Shown: positions 44,449 through 56,081 of the stretch, one piece after another | Position numbering within the stretch: the first letter of the stretch is position 1 | How the letters are laid out: every line of letters begins with the position of its first letter | DNA from: Volutella citrinella | Lineage: Eukaryota > Ascomycota > Sordariomycetes > Hypocreales > Nectriaceae | Direction of reading: 5' to 3' | Assembly (NCBI GenBank): GCA_034401135.1 | Contig: JAWZSP010000002.1 | Coordinates: 4,154,001 to 4,218,000 of the forward strand | Length of the DNA: 64,000 nt | Position numbers and translations under genes: made by a program | The notes under the pieces: model-generated | Databases searched by the model: none | Seen by the model: only the letters and a program-made list of their open reading frames with translations | Told to the model about the DNA's origin: nothing

Positions 44449-46074
44449 ATGGCAAGTGATCTGCCCTGCAAAATGGAAAAATCAGATCAACACGTCCACG
44501 CCAGCGACAACCCCGAGCCAGAGGAGGGCGTTGTGGTGACTGGCCACAATGAGGAGACGCACCGAGGCTTCAAGCCCCGCCACTCCCAGATGATTGCCCT
44601 CGGAGGAGCCATCGGAACGTCTCTTTTCTTGGGTACCGCCCAGGTCCTGCACACAGGCGGCCCGGGCTTCCTGCTCCTGTCGTACGGCATCCTGGCCTTG
44701 TTCGTGTACGGCATCGTCACGGGCATCGCCGAGGTGGCTGCCTACCTCCCCGTCCCCGGCGGAACCATGGGCTTCTACGGCCACAAGTACGTCTCTCGCA
44801 GCATGGGTTTCGCCATGGGTTATTTGTACTGGTACTCGCTGGGCATCCTCGTGCCGTACGAGCTCGTGGCCGTCAACCTCCTGATCGACTACTGGAACCC
44901 CGGTGTCAGCCCTGCTGTCTTTATCACCGTTCTACTCGTCATCATCGTGGGCTGCAATTTCTTCCCGGTGCATATCTTTGGAGAAGTCGAGTTCTGGAGC
45001 GCCGGCATGAAGGTCATCCTCATCCTGGGCCTCTTCTTCCTGTCCGTCGTCCTGTTCTTCGGCGGCGGGCCCAACCACGATATGCTGGGCTTCCGTTACT
45101 GGCGGGACCCTGGCGCCGTGAAAACCTTTGTGGTCGAGGGCGATGCCGGACGGTTTGCGGCGATCCTACAGTGCTTCGTCCTTGCGTCTTTTGCCTACGT
45201 TTTTGCGCCGGAGCAGCTCATCGTCACCGCCGGAGAGATGCAGTCTCCCCGGACCAATCTCCCGCGGGCTGCCAGACGCTTCTTCTGGCGCCTCGCAATT
45301 CTCTTCATGCCAACCGTCATCGGAATCGGCGTCATCTGCCCGCACGACGAACCAAGCCTGACTGCATCGGGTGCCGCGAGATCCCCCTTCATCATCGCCA
45401 TTCGCAACGCAGGCATCCCCGCCCTCGACAGCATCGTCAACGCCATGATCCTCCTCTCGGCATCTACGGCCGGAAACGCTTTCTTGTATCAAGCTTCGCG
45501 AAACCTATACTCGCTCGCCCTCGCAGGCAGCGCGCCAGCCATCTTCAAGCGCTGCAATCGGTGGGGCTTGCCCTACTATGCCGTGGGAGCGAGCGCGAGC
45601 TTCAGTCTCCTTGCGTACCTCAGTCTCTCCAGTACCAGTCTCACAGTCTTCAACTGGCTTATCAACATTACCAACTCTTCGGGCTACATCAGCTGGATCT
45701 GCTGCGGCATCGTCTACATCCAGTACAAGAAGGCTGCCACCCACCATGGAGTGGAATCGCCGTACCGCCCTCGGATCCAGCCGTGGGGAATCTACGCGGG
45801 CATGTTTGCCGCCGTCTGCCTGTTGCTTCTCAACGGTTTCAAAGTTTTCCTTTGGTCTCAGTGGTCAATCAGCGAGTTTCTGACGGGATATATCGGTATT
45901 CCTGTTTTCCTTGCCATTTATGGTGGCCACCGCATCTACTGCTGGCAGGACACTTGGTTCCGAAATGTGGATGAGATTGACATGTTTGCGGGACTCGACG
46001 AGGTCATGGGCGCGGAAAGACCGCCTCCCAACCGTGGATGGTTGGCAAAGAGGCTGTTTGTATTAATTGAGTAG
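44449..46074 (+). CDS. Amino acid permease (YAT/APC family)
   Basis: Plasma-membrane amino acid:proton symporter, 541 aa, intronless. The polar N-terminus ends in the hallmark RGFKPRHSQMIALGGAIGTSLFLG of TM1. The remainder has twelve hydrophobic segments, with SYGILALFVYGIVTGIAEVAAYLP (TM2), FFPVHIFGEVEFW, PEQLIVTAGEMQSPRTNLP, and LSASTAGNAFLYQASRNLYSLA in the middle, all typical of the fungal YAT group. The start at 44449 is the first ATG after a pyrimidine-rich leader. It is divergent from the class-III aminotransferase, so the two probably handle the same compound (an omega- or branched amino acid). General amino acid uptake is the alternative. There is no sign of damage. Confidence 0.9.
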   Translation: MASDLPCKMEKSDQHVHASDNPEPEEGVVVTGHNEETHRGFKPRHSQMIALGGAIGTSLFLGTAQVLHTGGPGFLLLSYGILALFVYGIVTGIAEVAAYLPVPGGTMGFYGHKYVSRSMGFAMGYLYWYSLGILVPYELVAVNLLIDYWNPGVSPAVFITVLLVIIVGCNFFPVHIFGEVEFWSAGMKVILILGLFFLSVVLFFGGGPNHDMLGFRYWRDPGAVKTFVVEGDAGRFAAILQCFVLASFAYVFAPEQLIVTAGEMQSPRTNLPRAARRFFWRLAILFMPTVIGIGVICPHDEPSLTASGAARSPFIIAIRNAGIPALDSIVNAMILLSASTAGNAFLYQASRNLYSLALAGSAPAIFKRCNRWGLPYYAVGASASFSLLAYLSLSSTSLTVFNWLINITNSSGYISWICCGIVYIQYKKAATHHGVESPYRPRIQPWGIYAGMFAAVCLLLLNGFKVFLWSQWSISEFLTGYIGIPVFLAIYGGHRIYCWQDTWFRNVDEIDMFAGLDEVMGAERPPPNRGWLAKRLFVLIE

Positions 46075-46297
46075 TCGTTGCTCACCCTGGCTGAACCAAC
46101 ATCGAATCACAACGACGCCCAGGCCAAGTTACAATGTATTCCGCGCATTCACCTATTCTGCGGCCTAATGTGATTCTACTTGCAATGAGACCCTGCCAAA
46201 TGTGATGGAAGTCTTTCCCTCCGCCCACAGCGCCTCCTTTGTCTTGTCCCACCGGCACTGCGTACTCATCAAGAAGTAATTCCTTTTTCTCATGATC

Positions 46298-47479
46298 TCA
46301 TCTTACGTACCCGGGTCCGAATGACATGTTCTGATAATCTTCCTCCGACCATCCAACCTTCTCATAAAGAAACCACCCCGCCTGCGACTGGATACTGGTA
46401 AGTGGCTGATTGCTTCCACCCGCCTCTCCTTCGCAAGCCCCGACGTTCTGCATGGGCTGTGAGGCTGGGCTGGCGTGAATTCCCACAGAACCAGCCAGCA
46501 TCTCACAATGAAGCACTGTGTGTTCGTCGTCATCTACCACATCTACTGGCACGCAAGCGAAACCCTTAGGGACCAGATCACTGTCAATCCTGTGGTATGT
46601 TGCCCCGTCGAGCTGGTACCCGGCCCCTCCTCCCGCAATGGTTCTACCTTTCCTGTCCCAAAAGCAAAATGCCGGGAGCCAGCCACCAATGTAAGTCGGT
46701 CCACTGCCCCTAGGTTCATCAGTTGTAATGGTGTTCCAGAAGTAGTTGACCTCTTCACTGGCGGGTTCGCGAAAGGTTAGGATCATGTGTCTGACAATGG
46801 GCCTTAGTAGGGCCGCAAATGCTGTCGGCTCCTCTCCCAGCTCATCCAGCTTATCCAGCCGGGAGAGGATATCTTCCCAATCGGAGACGGTGCCGAGCAA
46901 GGTGACACTAGGGAGCCCGCATGCGAGGCCGAATTGGCAGAAGAAGTATTCGGCCATTGCACCCATGAATAAGATGGAAGCGATGGCGCGATCGTCATCA
47001 GTGCTGGTGGAAAAGGTAGGCATAATCCAGTCATGAAGCCGTGGATCTTTGACAGCTCGGCCAATCTCGGTAGCCATGAGTTGAGCAAGACGATCAAATC
47101 GGGCAGTGGCGATACCGGTGTGGCCCCTCTCGTAGGGCACTACGAGCTTCTCGCGGCCTTGGTGGGCGACAAACTTGTCACGCAGTGCCTCTGCATTTGC
47201 ATTGATGTAGAAACCGATTTGAGTGAGGATGGCAAACCAGACGTCTTCGGGTCTGATTGTGAGGTGGTGATGGTTGCAATAGGCGCGGTAGGCCGCCCAC
47301 ACGAATCCATTTTTTGAGGATGAAATGTGACGATCCTCGGGGTAGCAACCTCCAAACGAGTCTTGGATGAGCCGCTTGTAGTTCCTCCCAAGCTGCTGGA
47401 GGAAATGGCCGGACGATGTTACCGGTTGCTCACCCCAGGGCTTGGCCTCGTGCTGAACCACCTGAACCGTGACGGGCAT
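46298..47479 (-). CDS. DUF4419 domain protein
   Basis: Intronless gene for a 393-aa soluble protein of the DUF4419 family, common in fungi and some bacteria, with no known biochemical function. Recognised by the segments GFVWAAYRAYCNHHHLTIRPEDVWFAILTQ, FSTSTDDDRAIASILFMGAM, WEDILSRLDKLDELG and the late TYIGGWLPAFCFWD and VPVDVVDDD. The length is normal and no signal or membrane segment is visible. The 3' end is 220 bp from the permease stop on the opposite strand. I see no functional link with its neighbours. Confidence 0.85.
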   Translation of the reverse strand: MPVTVQVVQHEAKPWGEQPVTSSGHFLQQLGRNYKRLIQDSFGGCYPEDRHISSSKNGFVWAAYRAYCNHHHLTIRPEDVWFAILTQIGFYINANAEALRDKFVAHQGREKLVVPYERGHTGIATARFDRLAQLMATEIGRAVKDPRLHDWIMPTFSTSTDDDRAIASILFMGAMAEYFFCQFGLACGLPSVTLLGTVSDWEDILSRLDKLDELGEEPTAFAALLRPIVRHMILTFREPASEEVNYFWNTITTDEPRGSGPTYIGGWLPAFCFWDRKGRTIAGGGAGYQLDGATYHRIDSDLVPKGFACVPVDVVDDDEHTVLHCEMLAGSVGIHASPASQPMQNVGACEGEAGGSNQPLTSIQSQAGWFLYEKVGWSEEDYQNMSFGPGYVR

Positions 47480-48169
47480 CTTGGCTGATTTGCATGCACC
47501 GAAGAAATGATGGAGGAGGGTGAGTGTTTATTGATGGCGTGAGATTCTGGCAGGACACTCTGATGACATGACCTCCGGGCTTGACTAAGCTGACCCCTCA
47601 CGGCGGTACACCAACGGACCTTTCCAAGAGCAAGGGTCAAATGCGAATGGCTGGCTGAATGTGTACGGCGTAGTTGCATGGCATGTATAAATGTCAGTGA
47701 AGCGGTTTAGTCTCTCAAACTATCAATCATTGTCGCCTCGTCGCGAAACCCACGTGAAACGCCCATGCTCCACAGACTGTTGAAGGACATAGCCTGCCCA
47801 CTACCGACTTGCACTCTAATTGTGCTCTCTTAAGCACACAATAACACCAACGACGAAGGAGAACAAGCACTGGTGAACCCCAGAGTCGTCGTACTGGCCA
47901 GCCAACCGGGGAGATGCTGAGATAACCCCGGCCCCATGTGACGTGTCCAAGACACAGGCCAATGAGGCCAGGGACACCTGCATGCCCGCAACGTTGCACC
48001 TATCATGTGGAACCAACAGAGCGAGGGGCTAGAACCCCGCTCGATAGGGTTGCGATTACAGTATTGACTGAGAAATATTGCTCATTAACCTAGGTGGGAG
48101 AAGAAAAATACTGCCAGTCTCAGTTAGGCCAAACGCAACCACAAGACACCACAGACGTATTCAGTCGTC
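47480..48169. other. Divergent intergenic region
   Basis: About 0.7 kb holding the promoters of the DUF4419 gene and the methyltransferase gene. No coding frame of note. Confidence 0.5.
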
Positions 48170-49353
48170 ATGGCCGACAGCATCAGTACAAACGAGCCTT
48201 TATCAGAGCGATTACCGTCATCATCGCCTCCAAAACTGTCGCCCGAGGGCCAACCTCTGCCCCGCGAGCCCGCTGGCCAGCTCGAGGCAGACGATGATGC
48301 CGACTCGGCAATCGGGGAGTCAGACGCCGAGAGTTCGACCGCTTCGCTGGCCAGCACCATTTACAAGTTCCGCGTGGAGAACGGTCGGACGTACCATGCG
48401 CACAAGGACGGCGCCTATATTGCGCCCAACGACAATGCCGAGCAGGAGCGTCTGGACTTGCAGCACGGCCTCTGCCTACTCACGTTTGACAACCGCTTGA
48501 ACTTTGCCCCCGTCGGGCAGAGCGGCAGCGCTCCTCTGCGCCGGGTCCTCGATGTCGGCACGGGGACGGGATGCTGGGCCATCGACTTTGCTGATGAGCA
48601 CCCCGAGGCCGTCGTCATAGGCGTCGACCTGAGTCCCATCCAACCCTCTTCGGTCCCTCCCAACATTGAGTTCCAAGTTGACGACATGGAGGATGACTGG
48701 ACATTTTCTGAACCGTTTGATTACGTCTTTGCCCGGTTCATGACCGTCTCATTTGCCAATTGGCCTCGCTTCTTCGAACAGAGCCTGACGCATCTGAATC
48801 CCGGGGGGTGGATTGAAGTTGTCGACATCCTCCCCCCAATCTCGGATGACGGGACCATGTCCCCCGACACGGCGCTCTACAAATGGTCTAATCTGCTACT
48901 GGAGGGCACGGAAAGAATCGGTCGGCCGTTTGGCGGGACCGACAAGTACAAGGAGCAGATAGAAGCGGCTGGCTTCCAAAACGTCACACAGCACATCTTC
49001 AAGTGGCCGCAGAACCGGTGGCCAAAGGATGCCAAGTACAAGGAGCTAGGTACCGAGCCTTGATAGCCTATGACCAGGTTGAAACTGACTTTTCTTGATT
49101 CAGGTGCTTGGACGCTGGAGAACATCTCCAGCGGTCTCGATGCCATCAGCAGCGCTCTTTTCACGCGAATCCTAGGCTGGTCCAAGCCAGAGCTTGATGT
49201 CTTCCTTGCAGAAGTCAGGAAGGACATGAGAAATCCAGCGATCCACGCATACTGGCCAATGTAAGTTGCTGGAAATGGTACTGTTTACATGTTGTGAATT
49301 GACAATGCCGTGTTAGCTACGTCATTTATGGCCAGAAGCCACATACCTTTTAA
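48170..49353 (+). CDS. LaeA-like SAM-dependent methyltransferase
   Basis: Predicted class-I methyltransferase of 357 aa. Exons 48170-49049, 49104-49260 and 49317-49353; introns of 54 and 56 bp. After a disordered, acidic, Ser-rich N-terminus (about 60 aa) the conserved TIYKFRVENGRTYHAHKDGAYIAPND segment leads into motif I, VLDVGTGTGCWAIDFA (about residues 126-141), VIGVDLSPIQP, the FDYVFARFM loop and LNPGGWIEVVD. The C-terminal AYWPIYVIYGQKP lies across the last splice and is typical of the fungal TAM/LaeA-like group. LaeA itself is a global regulator of secondary metabolism, but this large family includes many paralogues and pathway enzymes, so a regulatory role is not implied. Confidence 0.85.
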
Positions 49354-50522
49354 GAGATAGGCTCTCATTGGCGATAGTAAATAGTCACTATAGGCCCCTG
49401 TGATGGGGCTCTTAAGCCAGTATGCCAATCAAATTCGCTCAGGGAGATGCTGATCGCAACTGAAGTCCCTAGCGGATTTCCTATGAAGCCTTCACAATTT
49501 CGTCAGGGTGGACTTTCGGCCTTTGCAACAGCGTCGGGTGATTCAAATAGAACTCGGCTTATTATGGTCGATTCCAAGAATAGAAGGCTAATGACGAACG
49601 GGTATCATAAAGCCGCGGGGAATATAGCCGACTTGGAACAAGGTGCATCGTACCACGCGGCTGGAATGCTCCGTCGGATAACCGGCAGAGGGGTGAAACT
49701 TGACAGGGGCTGTCTGCGAACCTGAAACAGCTGATTGCAGACCTGATCAGCGAACGGCGGAGCAGCTGCCAAGAGATATGAACGCGGTGGTGCACTCTTC
49801 AAGAAAATTTGAAAGTGTATAGCACGTAGAAATGATTCAAGTAACAGGATACTCGCTGGACTTTTGATGTTTGCACAATGCTTATCGCCCATTACTAGAG
49901 CAACCTCCACAATAAATCAGAAGAACGGCTCCACGGAGCCAGGACATTACCAGCAGCCGGTAATTAGAGCAATGGTTTCCTTAAAACACGCACATATTGC
50001 GCCTTGTTTCCAAATGCCCACATCCCGACGTTTAACGATCTTGGGTTCGCAAAATTCGCATAGTCGTTTGCCGACAGCCTTGTCGGGCATCACTAAACAT
50101 GGGACGAAGATGTTGTTTGGCAATATCATTGGTGGATATACTCACCCGTGAAACTGAAACACCAACGCCCACCACTCTCGCCGCTACAAGTGGAGCGCCC
50201 TAAGCCCAGGCGGGGACTATCTCCAAAGCCGGATTGGCCGACCAAGACGGAATGGACGGAATGAACGAGATGCTAGCGTTAAACATCCGGGGAAAGTTAC
50301 CGAAGGTTCATGGGAAATTACCAGTGCTTCATATCGTTTCTCCTGGTTCATAAAATCCAGAACAAGCTCCTGTATATACCCTCACACCCAACCAGGCGGC
50401 CGTCTCGGTGTCTCTTTCTCTATGCCATCATTCATTCGTTGACCGAATACATTCTTTTGTTTTTCTTTTGCTTCCTGTACAGCCCTATTCATTCTTTGAA
50501 ACCAACAGCATCCTCGCACAAC
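49354..50522. other. Intergenic region with pectin lyase promoter
   Basis: About 1.2 kb without a gene that I can support. TATATA at 50373-50378 lies about 145 bp before the pectin lyase ATG and is followed by a pyrimidine-rich leader. Confidence 0.5.
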
Positions 50523-52047
50523 ATGAAGACATCTACTATTTTCCTCGCTCTCAGCGGGCTGGTCCAGCTGAGCGTCGCACAAAAGGTGGTTGGAGCAGCC
50601 AAGGGCTTTGCGGCCGGCGTGACGGGTGGTGGAAACGCGAAGCCAGATGTACCCACGACGATTGAAGAGTTGACGAAGCTGCTCACCGACAAGACGCCCC
50701 GAGTCATCGTCATCAACAAGGAGTTCGACTTCACCAAGTCTGAGGGCACCATATCCGGCAACGTGTGCGCCAGCTGGGGAAATGGAAAGGCCTGCCAGAA
50801 GATTATCCAGACAAGCTGCGGAAGCAGCCCCAGCCTCCAGGCGACGTGGTACAAAGCGCCCACCAAACCGATCGATGTTGCGTCCGATAAGACTATCCTC
50901 GGCGTTGGCAGCACGGCCGCCATCAAGGGCAAGGGCATTCGATTCCGCGGCGGCTGCAAGAACGTCATTGTGCAAAATATTGCCGTCACAGACCTCAACC
51001 CCGAGTACGTCTGGGGCGGCGATGCCATCAGCTTCGACGGCGCCGATCTGATTTGGATCGACCATGTTACGGTTAGTCCATTGCAAGCAATTGATCAGTT
51101 CCAACTGCTAACTGTCCACAGACTGCTCGCCCCGGCCGCCAGCACTACGTCTGGGGCTTCAATCCCAGCAAGCGCATCACCATTTCCAACAACTTCATCA
51201 ACGGCGAGTCCCCCTATTCGACCGGCTGCGACGGCTACCACTACTGGACCTTTGAGATGGTGGGCAAGGACGACCAGATCACCATGCTCAACAACTACAT
51301 CTACAAGACCAGCGGCCGCAGCCCGGCCCTCAGCGGCGGAACCCTGCTTCACGCTGTCAACAACGTGTGGGAGGACAACAACGGACACGCCATCGAGGGC
51401 GGCGATGCCAAGGCCCGCGGCATCTTTGAAGGAAACGTCTTCAGCAATGTCAAGACGCTCGTCTCAGACTACGCTGGTAAAATGTTCACCGTCCCCAAGG
51501 GATCCGAGGCCCAGTGCCAGAGCGCCCTCGGTCGAGCCTGCGAGGCCAACCTTCTCGACAACACCAAGGGTCCCTTCGACTACAAGGACACGTCCTTCTT
51601 CTCCGAGTTTTCCAAGTTTGATGCGCCTGTCGCCGTTGCTGCGTCCAAGGCTAAGACGGACGTCCCCAAGAGCGCCGGCGCCGGCAAACTCAGCATCTCG
51701 TGAGTGATCTTGGCTTGTGGCTGCATACAACACTTAGCTGACTGACTCGTAGTGGAAATTCATCTGGCTCGGAAGCGCAACCTGCCAAGGAGGCCTCCAC
51801 AGCTGCTCCAAAGCCCACCACGACTGCCGCCACCGGCGCCAAGGCCTCGTCCGCCGCGGCCAAGCCAAATGCTACGGAACAGCTCACGACCGCCAACAAG
51901 CCCCAGGCCACGCAGAAGCCCAACGTCACTAAGGAGGCCGCAGCTACGAAGAAGACTGAGGTCGCACAAGAGGCTCAACCCACCACTGCTGCTGGAAGCC
52001 CGTCCAAGTGCGACCGTCGACGTCGCTCCCTTGCTGATCGCCGCTAG
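50523..52047 (+). CDS. Pectin lyase, polysaccharide lyase family 1
   Basis: Secreted plant-cell-wall enzyme that cleaves methyl-esterified homogalacturonan by beta-elimination. 473 aa from exons 50523-51071, 51122-51699 and 51753-52047; introns of 50 and 53 bp. A signal peptide (residues 1-19, cut near LSVAQ) is followed by the parallel beta-helix: TILGVGSTAAIKGKGIRFRGG, NPEYVWGGDAISFDGADLIWIDHVT, the catalytic-side TARPGRQHYVWGF and the STGCDGYHYW strand, which favours pectin over pectate lyase. Cys residues (SWGNGKACQKII, EAQCQSALGRACEAN) are in family positions. The third exon adds a non-catalytic tail of about 98 aa made largely of Ala, Thr, Lys and Pro ending in a basic RRRRSLADRR. Such a tail is unusual for the family and may be a glycosylated linker. 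Confidence 0.88.
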
Positions 52048-53624
52048 AAGCTGTGATTGCGCCCTACAGAGCTTCATCAAGATTCACAGTGCATTCACAT
52101 GTTTGTGAATGCTGCCGAGAACCACCTTCAACTTCTCCACAAAGCGTAGGCCTCTAAATGAGGCAACTGACTCCATCACTACAACTTACCAGGGGGGCAC
52201 AAGCAGCGGGATAGTGGCCTTCCGACGTTTGTCAGGGATAGACTTTTATAGACTCTTCAAAACATGAGTCGCTGATTTTTCTTCAGTAATAATATACCAT
52301 TCACCAGCACATTATTCATTGCGGTTGAGCACCTGGTTCCCACGCCGTGTAGCTAGGCCTCAAGTGGTACAGCACGTAGAAGCATCTCCCATGAAAAATA
52401 AATCTTAGCCTCGACGTTCCATCTCGCAATCACCAGCTAGTTCTAGCAACTTGAAAGTTGTTATCATTGAAGAAGGTCGGGCCTTCATTTCCTTTCTTTA
52501 AGAAGTCAATGCTCTCCCTAGCCTCCTTGCTGACTTCCTTATCCATCAATTGATATCCAAATATCAAGAGGAGTATTAGGGCCTTGTCGGGTAGTGCCTT
52601 CTTATTGGTTGGGATGGCTTGCGGGTTCGGGCTTTTAGCTGGCAGCTTAAAGTTGATTATTTTAATCTCCGAGAGAAGGCCCTTAGAGATAAAGGGAATG
52701 TTGATTGGTGGCATCTCAAGGTCGTTGGGCGAGAGAAGTGTGTGTGTGTATGCAGGCGTTGGCTTGCTTAGCTGCTGGCTTGGTTGCTTGCTTAGCTGCT
52801 TGCTTAACGAGAAGCTGGGGGAAAGGTATTATAATATAGCTAGCGTAAGCCTGGCGTTGGGTTATCTGGCGTAGATAACTTTATCCTTGCCCCTGCGGCT
52901 ATAAAGGTTTATCGCAACCTTCCTACAACCTTTAATAGTGCAGAGACCTTGATAGATAAGAAGGCCGCTATTTACTACATCTATTAAATACTAATTGTGA
53001 CTTATTACGGACTAATACTGTAGTTGAGATGTTGGGTATGATATCTAGTGTGAAATTTGCTATAGTTTCTATTGTGTATATATCAGGCTGTGTGTTGCAC
53101 AGGCTTGTTGACTATCTTCCATTATTAAAGAAGGACTTGGGCTGTAATACGTACAACACCCACATTGGCAAATGCCACCAAGCATCGACTTCCCCAGATC
53201 CGGGCGAGTCCTTCCCCATGCATATGACTTCAACTTCAGAGGAGCCAATACTCTCCCGTAATGACGCGCTTTTAGTCACTAGCCTTGGAATTTATGAGCT
53301 AGCTCTTGATCTCTGGGACGGACGGGCGGGATTTCGCGTCATTTTACAGAGCAATTTAGCCTCTGCCGGGCGGAATCTCCAACTGGATTTGATTAGCTGG
53401 ATTGCCACCAGTTCGGCCAATATCTGCCTCAACAGACTGCCATTGGCCAACAAACTCCCGCTGATTGTAACACCTGCGCAGTGGCGGATGCATGGCAATT
53501 GAGCGCTACAGCCTATCAATACACTCAATTTCCCATGTACATTTGATCTATTGTAGTACTATCCAATCTTTTGGGTACAATCTAGTATGTGTATCGCTCT
53601 AACCAAGGCCGAAAGCAAATCCAT
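52048..53624. other. AT-rich gene-poor island
   Basis: About 1.6 kb. The part at about 52400-53060 is AT-rich with leftover frames on both strands that have no recognisable homologue; the minus frame 52430-52714 reads Lys/Ile/Asn-rich. A short gcttgcttagctgct tandem lies at about 52760-52810. This looks like repeat-derived, mutated DNA. The stretch from 53100 to 53624 is of normal composition but non-coding as far as I can see. Confidence 0.45.
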
Positions 53625-54686
53625 TTACTTCGTCACAACAGTCTCGTGCTTGACATCCATCTCCGGAGACGACTCGCGCTGCTTTTCAGGGCGGTCAAAC
53701 AGGGGCTTCAGTCCGGGAAGAGCGACAACGGTAATGGCGCATGCAATCTCCACCATGCTGAGAGGGTCTGTTTGGCTGCGTCAGTGACTAGATTTTGTGA
53801 GTGGAACTGGCTCACTTACAAACGAGGTTCTCCTGTCCCGTGCCGACCTTGAGGCAGATGAAGCGGACAATGGTGGTGATGATGGTCAAGGCACCGAGGG
53901 CAAAGGTGACAGAGAGGCCGGCAGAGGATTCCAGCACTCCCTGGAGCAGCAGGATAAGTGGGAGAGCGTACACTGTCGTTTTATGATCAGTCCAAGAGCA
54001 CCAATGCTTGGGCGAATCAACTTACCGGCAAGGTAGCAGGCGACGTTTAGGGTAAAGTTAAGGATGAAGGGCTCAGGGGCGTAGAAGACACTGCATGCAT
54101 CCTCCTCCATGGACCACTGCACAGACACATCCTTGCCGCAGAAGAAGGTATCATCCCACAGGATCGTGATGTAGCATGCGCACACAAAGGCGGTAATCCC
54201 GTACAGGACGCGTTTCATGGTGACGGTGATGTTGGGCAGGAAGTAGGCCCAGTAAAAGGCCACCATGCTCAGCTTGGGGAAGCCCATGCCGACATCGTAA
54301 AAGTAGTTGGAGGCGAAGGAGATCTTGGAACGTTAGATTTCCAGATCTAGATGAGATCTTACGGCGGAGGAACTGAAGCATACCTTCTTCAACTTGACAG
54401 ACGTCTCGTACTCATCCAGGACGCCCATCTGGTAGGTCAATGTGTCGCAGATGATGAGCGCCAGCGCATCGATGGCCGAGACAATGAGCAACCAGTCGGA
54501 CGTGTCGAGCTTTGACCTCAAACGGAAGAGACGTGTGTAAATGCGCAGAGCGACAAATACATAAGCCACAGCGAGCAGAATCCATTCGGACACCTACGAG
54601 CCAGTTAGCATCACCCATCCTCACCGTGTGTTTACCTGCGCAGGACGACGCACCATGCAGTCCTTGCCGTCAATAAAGTAGGCCAT
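53625..54686 (-). CDS. Fungal-rhodopsin-family membrane protein, paralogue 1
   Basis: Predicted PTH11-type receptor-like membrane protein of 284 aa. Exons 54636-54686, 54384-54593, 54026-54323, 53820-53972 and 53625-53767; introns of 42, 60, 53, 52 and so on, the first being very short. The N-terminus lacks a signal peptide. Hydrophobic segments carry the family landmarks: VALRIYTRLFRLRSKLDTSDWLL after the first helix, ISFASNYFYDVGMGFPKLSMVAFYW, FFCGKDVSVQW in the second extracellular loop, and YPLSMVEIACAITVVALPGLKPL as the last helix with a short cytosolic tail. The ligand is unknown. A second, related gene lies 1.4 kb away on the same strand. Confidence 0.8.
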
Positions 54687-56081
54687 CTCGTCAAGGGTGT
54701 CCCCGGGTTACAACAGATGCAGAGAATAAAGAAGGATGCAAAAACAAGATTAAAAAAGGATGCAGGAAGGCGAGTTCGATGGGAGGGAGCTGAGCGGCGC
54801 ATTCGAGTGCGTGCGAGCTTCAAGGTTATGTAGCACTCTAGCAGCTTGCGCACATGAATCCAGCAGGGTCGAAACCGACAGTCGAACCAACATCGAGTCG
54901 TAGCCGGGCAAGCCTCCCTGTCGCTATGCCAAGCCCGCGATGAGGAGGGGCCTCCTCTCCCCGGGCGCACTCGGACCATACTGGAAGATGGTGAGGATCC
55001 GATCAGTTCCCGTCAGACCACCACAGGCCACCCCCCCTCCTCTCCGGTAGTTATTTTCTGCGTCTTGCTGTTGGTCGCCCTGCAAACGCTCACAGCGTCG
55101 CAAGCCAAATGGGGGACTTACGGGTCGAGGAGTCCACTCTGGGGGTGACGATCAGGGTCGCATCGACGGACAAGGCTCCCGGCGCCCGCAGAAGCGTCGT
55201 TTCTGGAGCAGGGGGTCCGACTCGGCCGGAATGGGCGCCGGAGCCAGGGGGCCGCCTTGTAGTGCGTCCGGGGGGGTGGGTTGCGGGCAGAGTTTTTGCA
55301 TCCAACAGTGTATCAAATTTCGGTCGTTGACGGTTGATGCATGGAATGCGCCGCCGACGTGCGTCTACCGTTTTGGCCATGATTTGACATTTTCAAGGAT
55401 GCAGTGAGAAGGCCTTTTGCTTTTTTGGTAATTACGGTCCACGGCCACCGTTACAAGGTCCCCGGCATTTACGTTATGGGTGGCACCGTAAGATGATGTC
55501 GGTTGAGGAGCAGTTTTCTCTTTTCTCTTATCTGGCTCTGCTATGGATTGCCAGCATATGAATGTTGTTGGTTCCCAAGTTCCCAACTACGCCGCACGTA
55601 TACGGCATTACGGAAATAAGCACCCTTTTTAACGTGCTGCGTCCGCAGAGAACGGTTGGCTGAGCCCAACAGGCTACCCCCTGGCATGCCAAATGCGCGC
55701 TCTGCCGTCTCGCGGCGTCACAGGCAGGGACCGGCCTGGTTGTCAGGACGCTGCTTCTGTAAGCCCACCACGCAGGAATTGTTCGATTTATCCGGAATGC
55801 CTCGGTGGAACCTGGCCTCAGGGATGGTTGCATCGACAATGCAGCACATAAGCCGCTCCAATGCCATGCGTTTCAGGGGAAGGGGCCTCTGGACGGACTG
55901 GGAATGTTTGAGACGCATGAGGCTCTTTCTGGCCAGCAGAATCGTCGGTTTGCGCATGTGCTGGATCTGGTGCAAGGACTTTTATTTTCGCAATCCTCCG
56001 TAGCGCATCTGCGCCTCTATCTGTGTCCATCTAGTAATATACAAACGGAACCTCCAACTAACAATTTTCAGTCCATCCATC
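54687..56081. other. Intergenic region between two receptor paralogues
   Basis: About 1.4 kb. Frames present are short and overlap on both strands without domain similarity. A GC-rich block at about 55090-55290 and an AT-richer block at 55380-55600 alternate. It should hold the promoter of paralogue 1. Confidence 0.45.

Noticed and set aside
53029..53502. 157-codon plus-strand frame in the AT-rich interval
   Set aside because: No signal, no domain, uneven composition; treated as chance.
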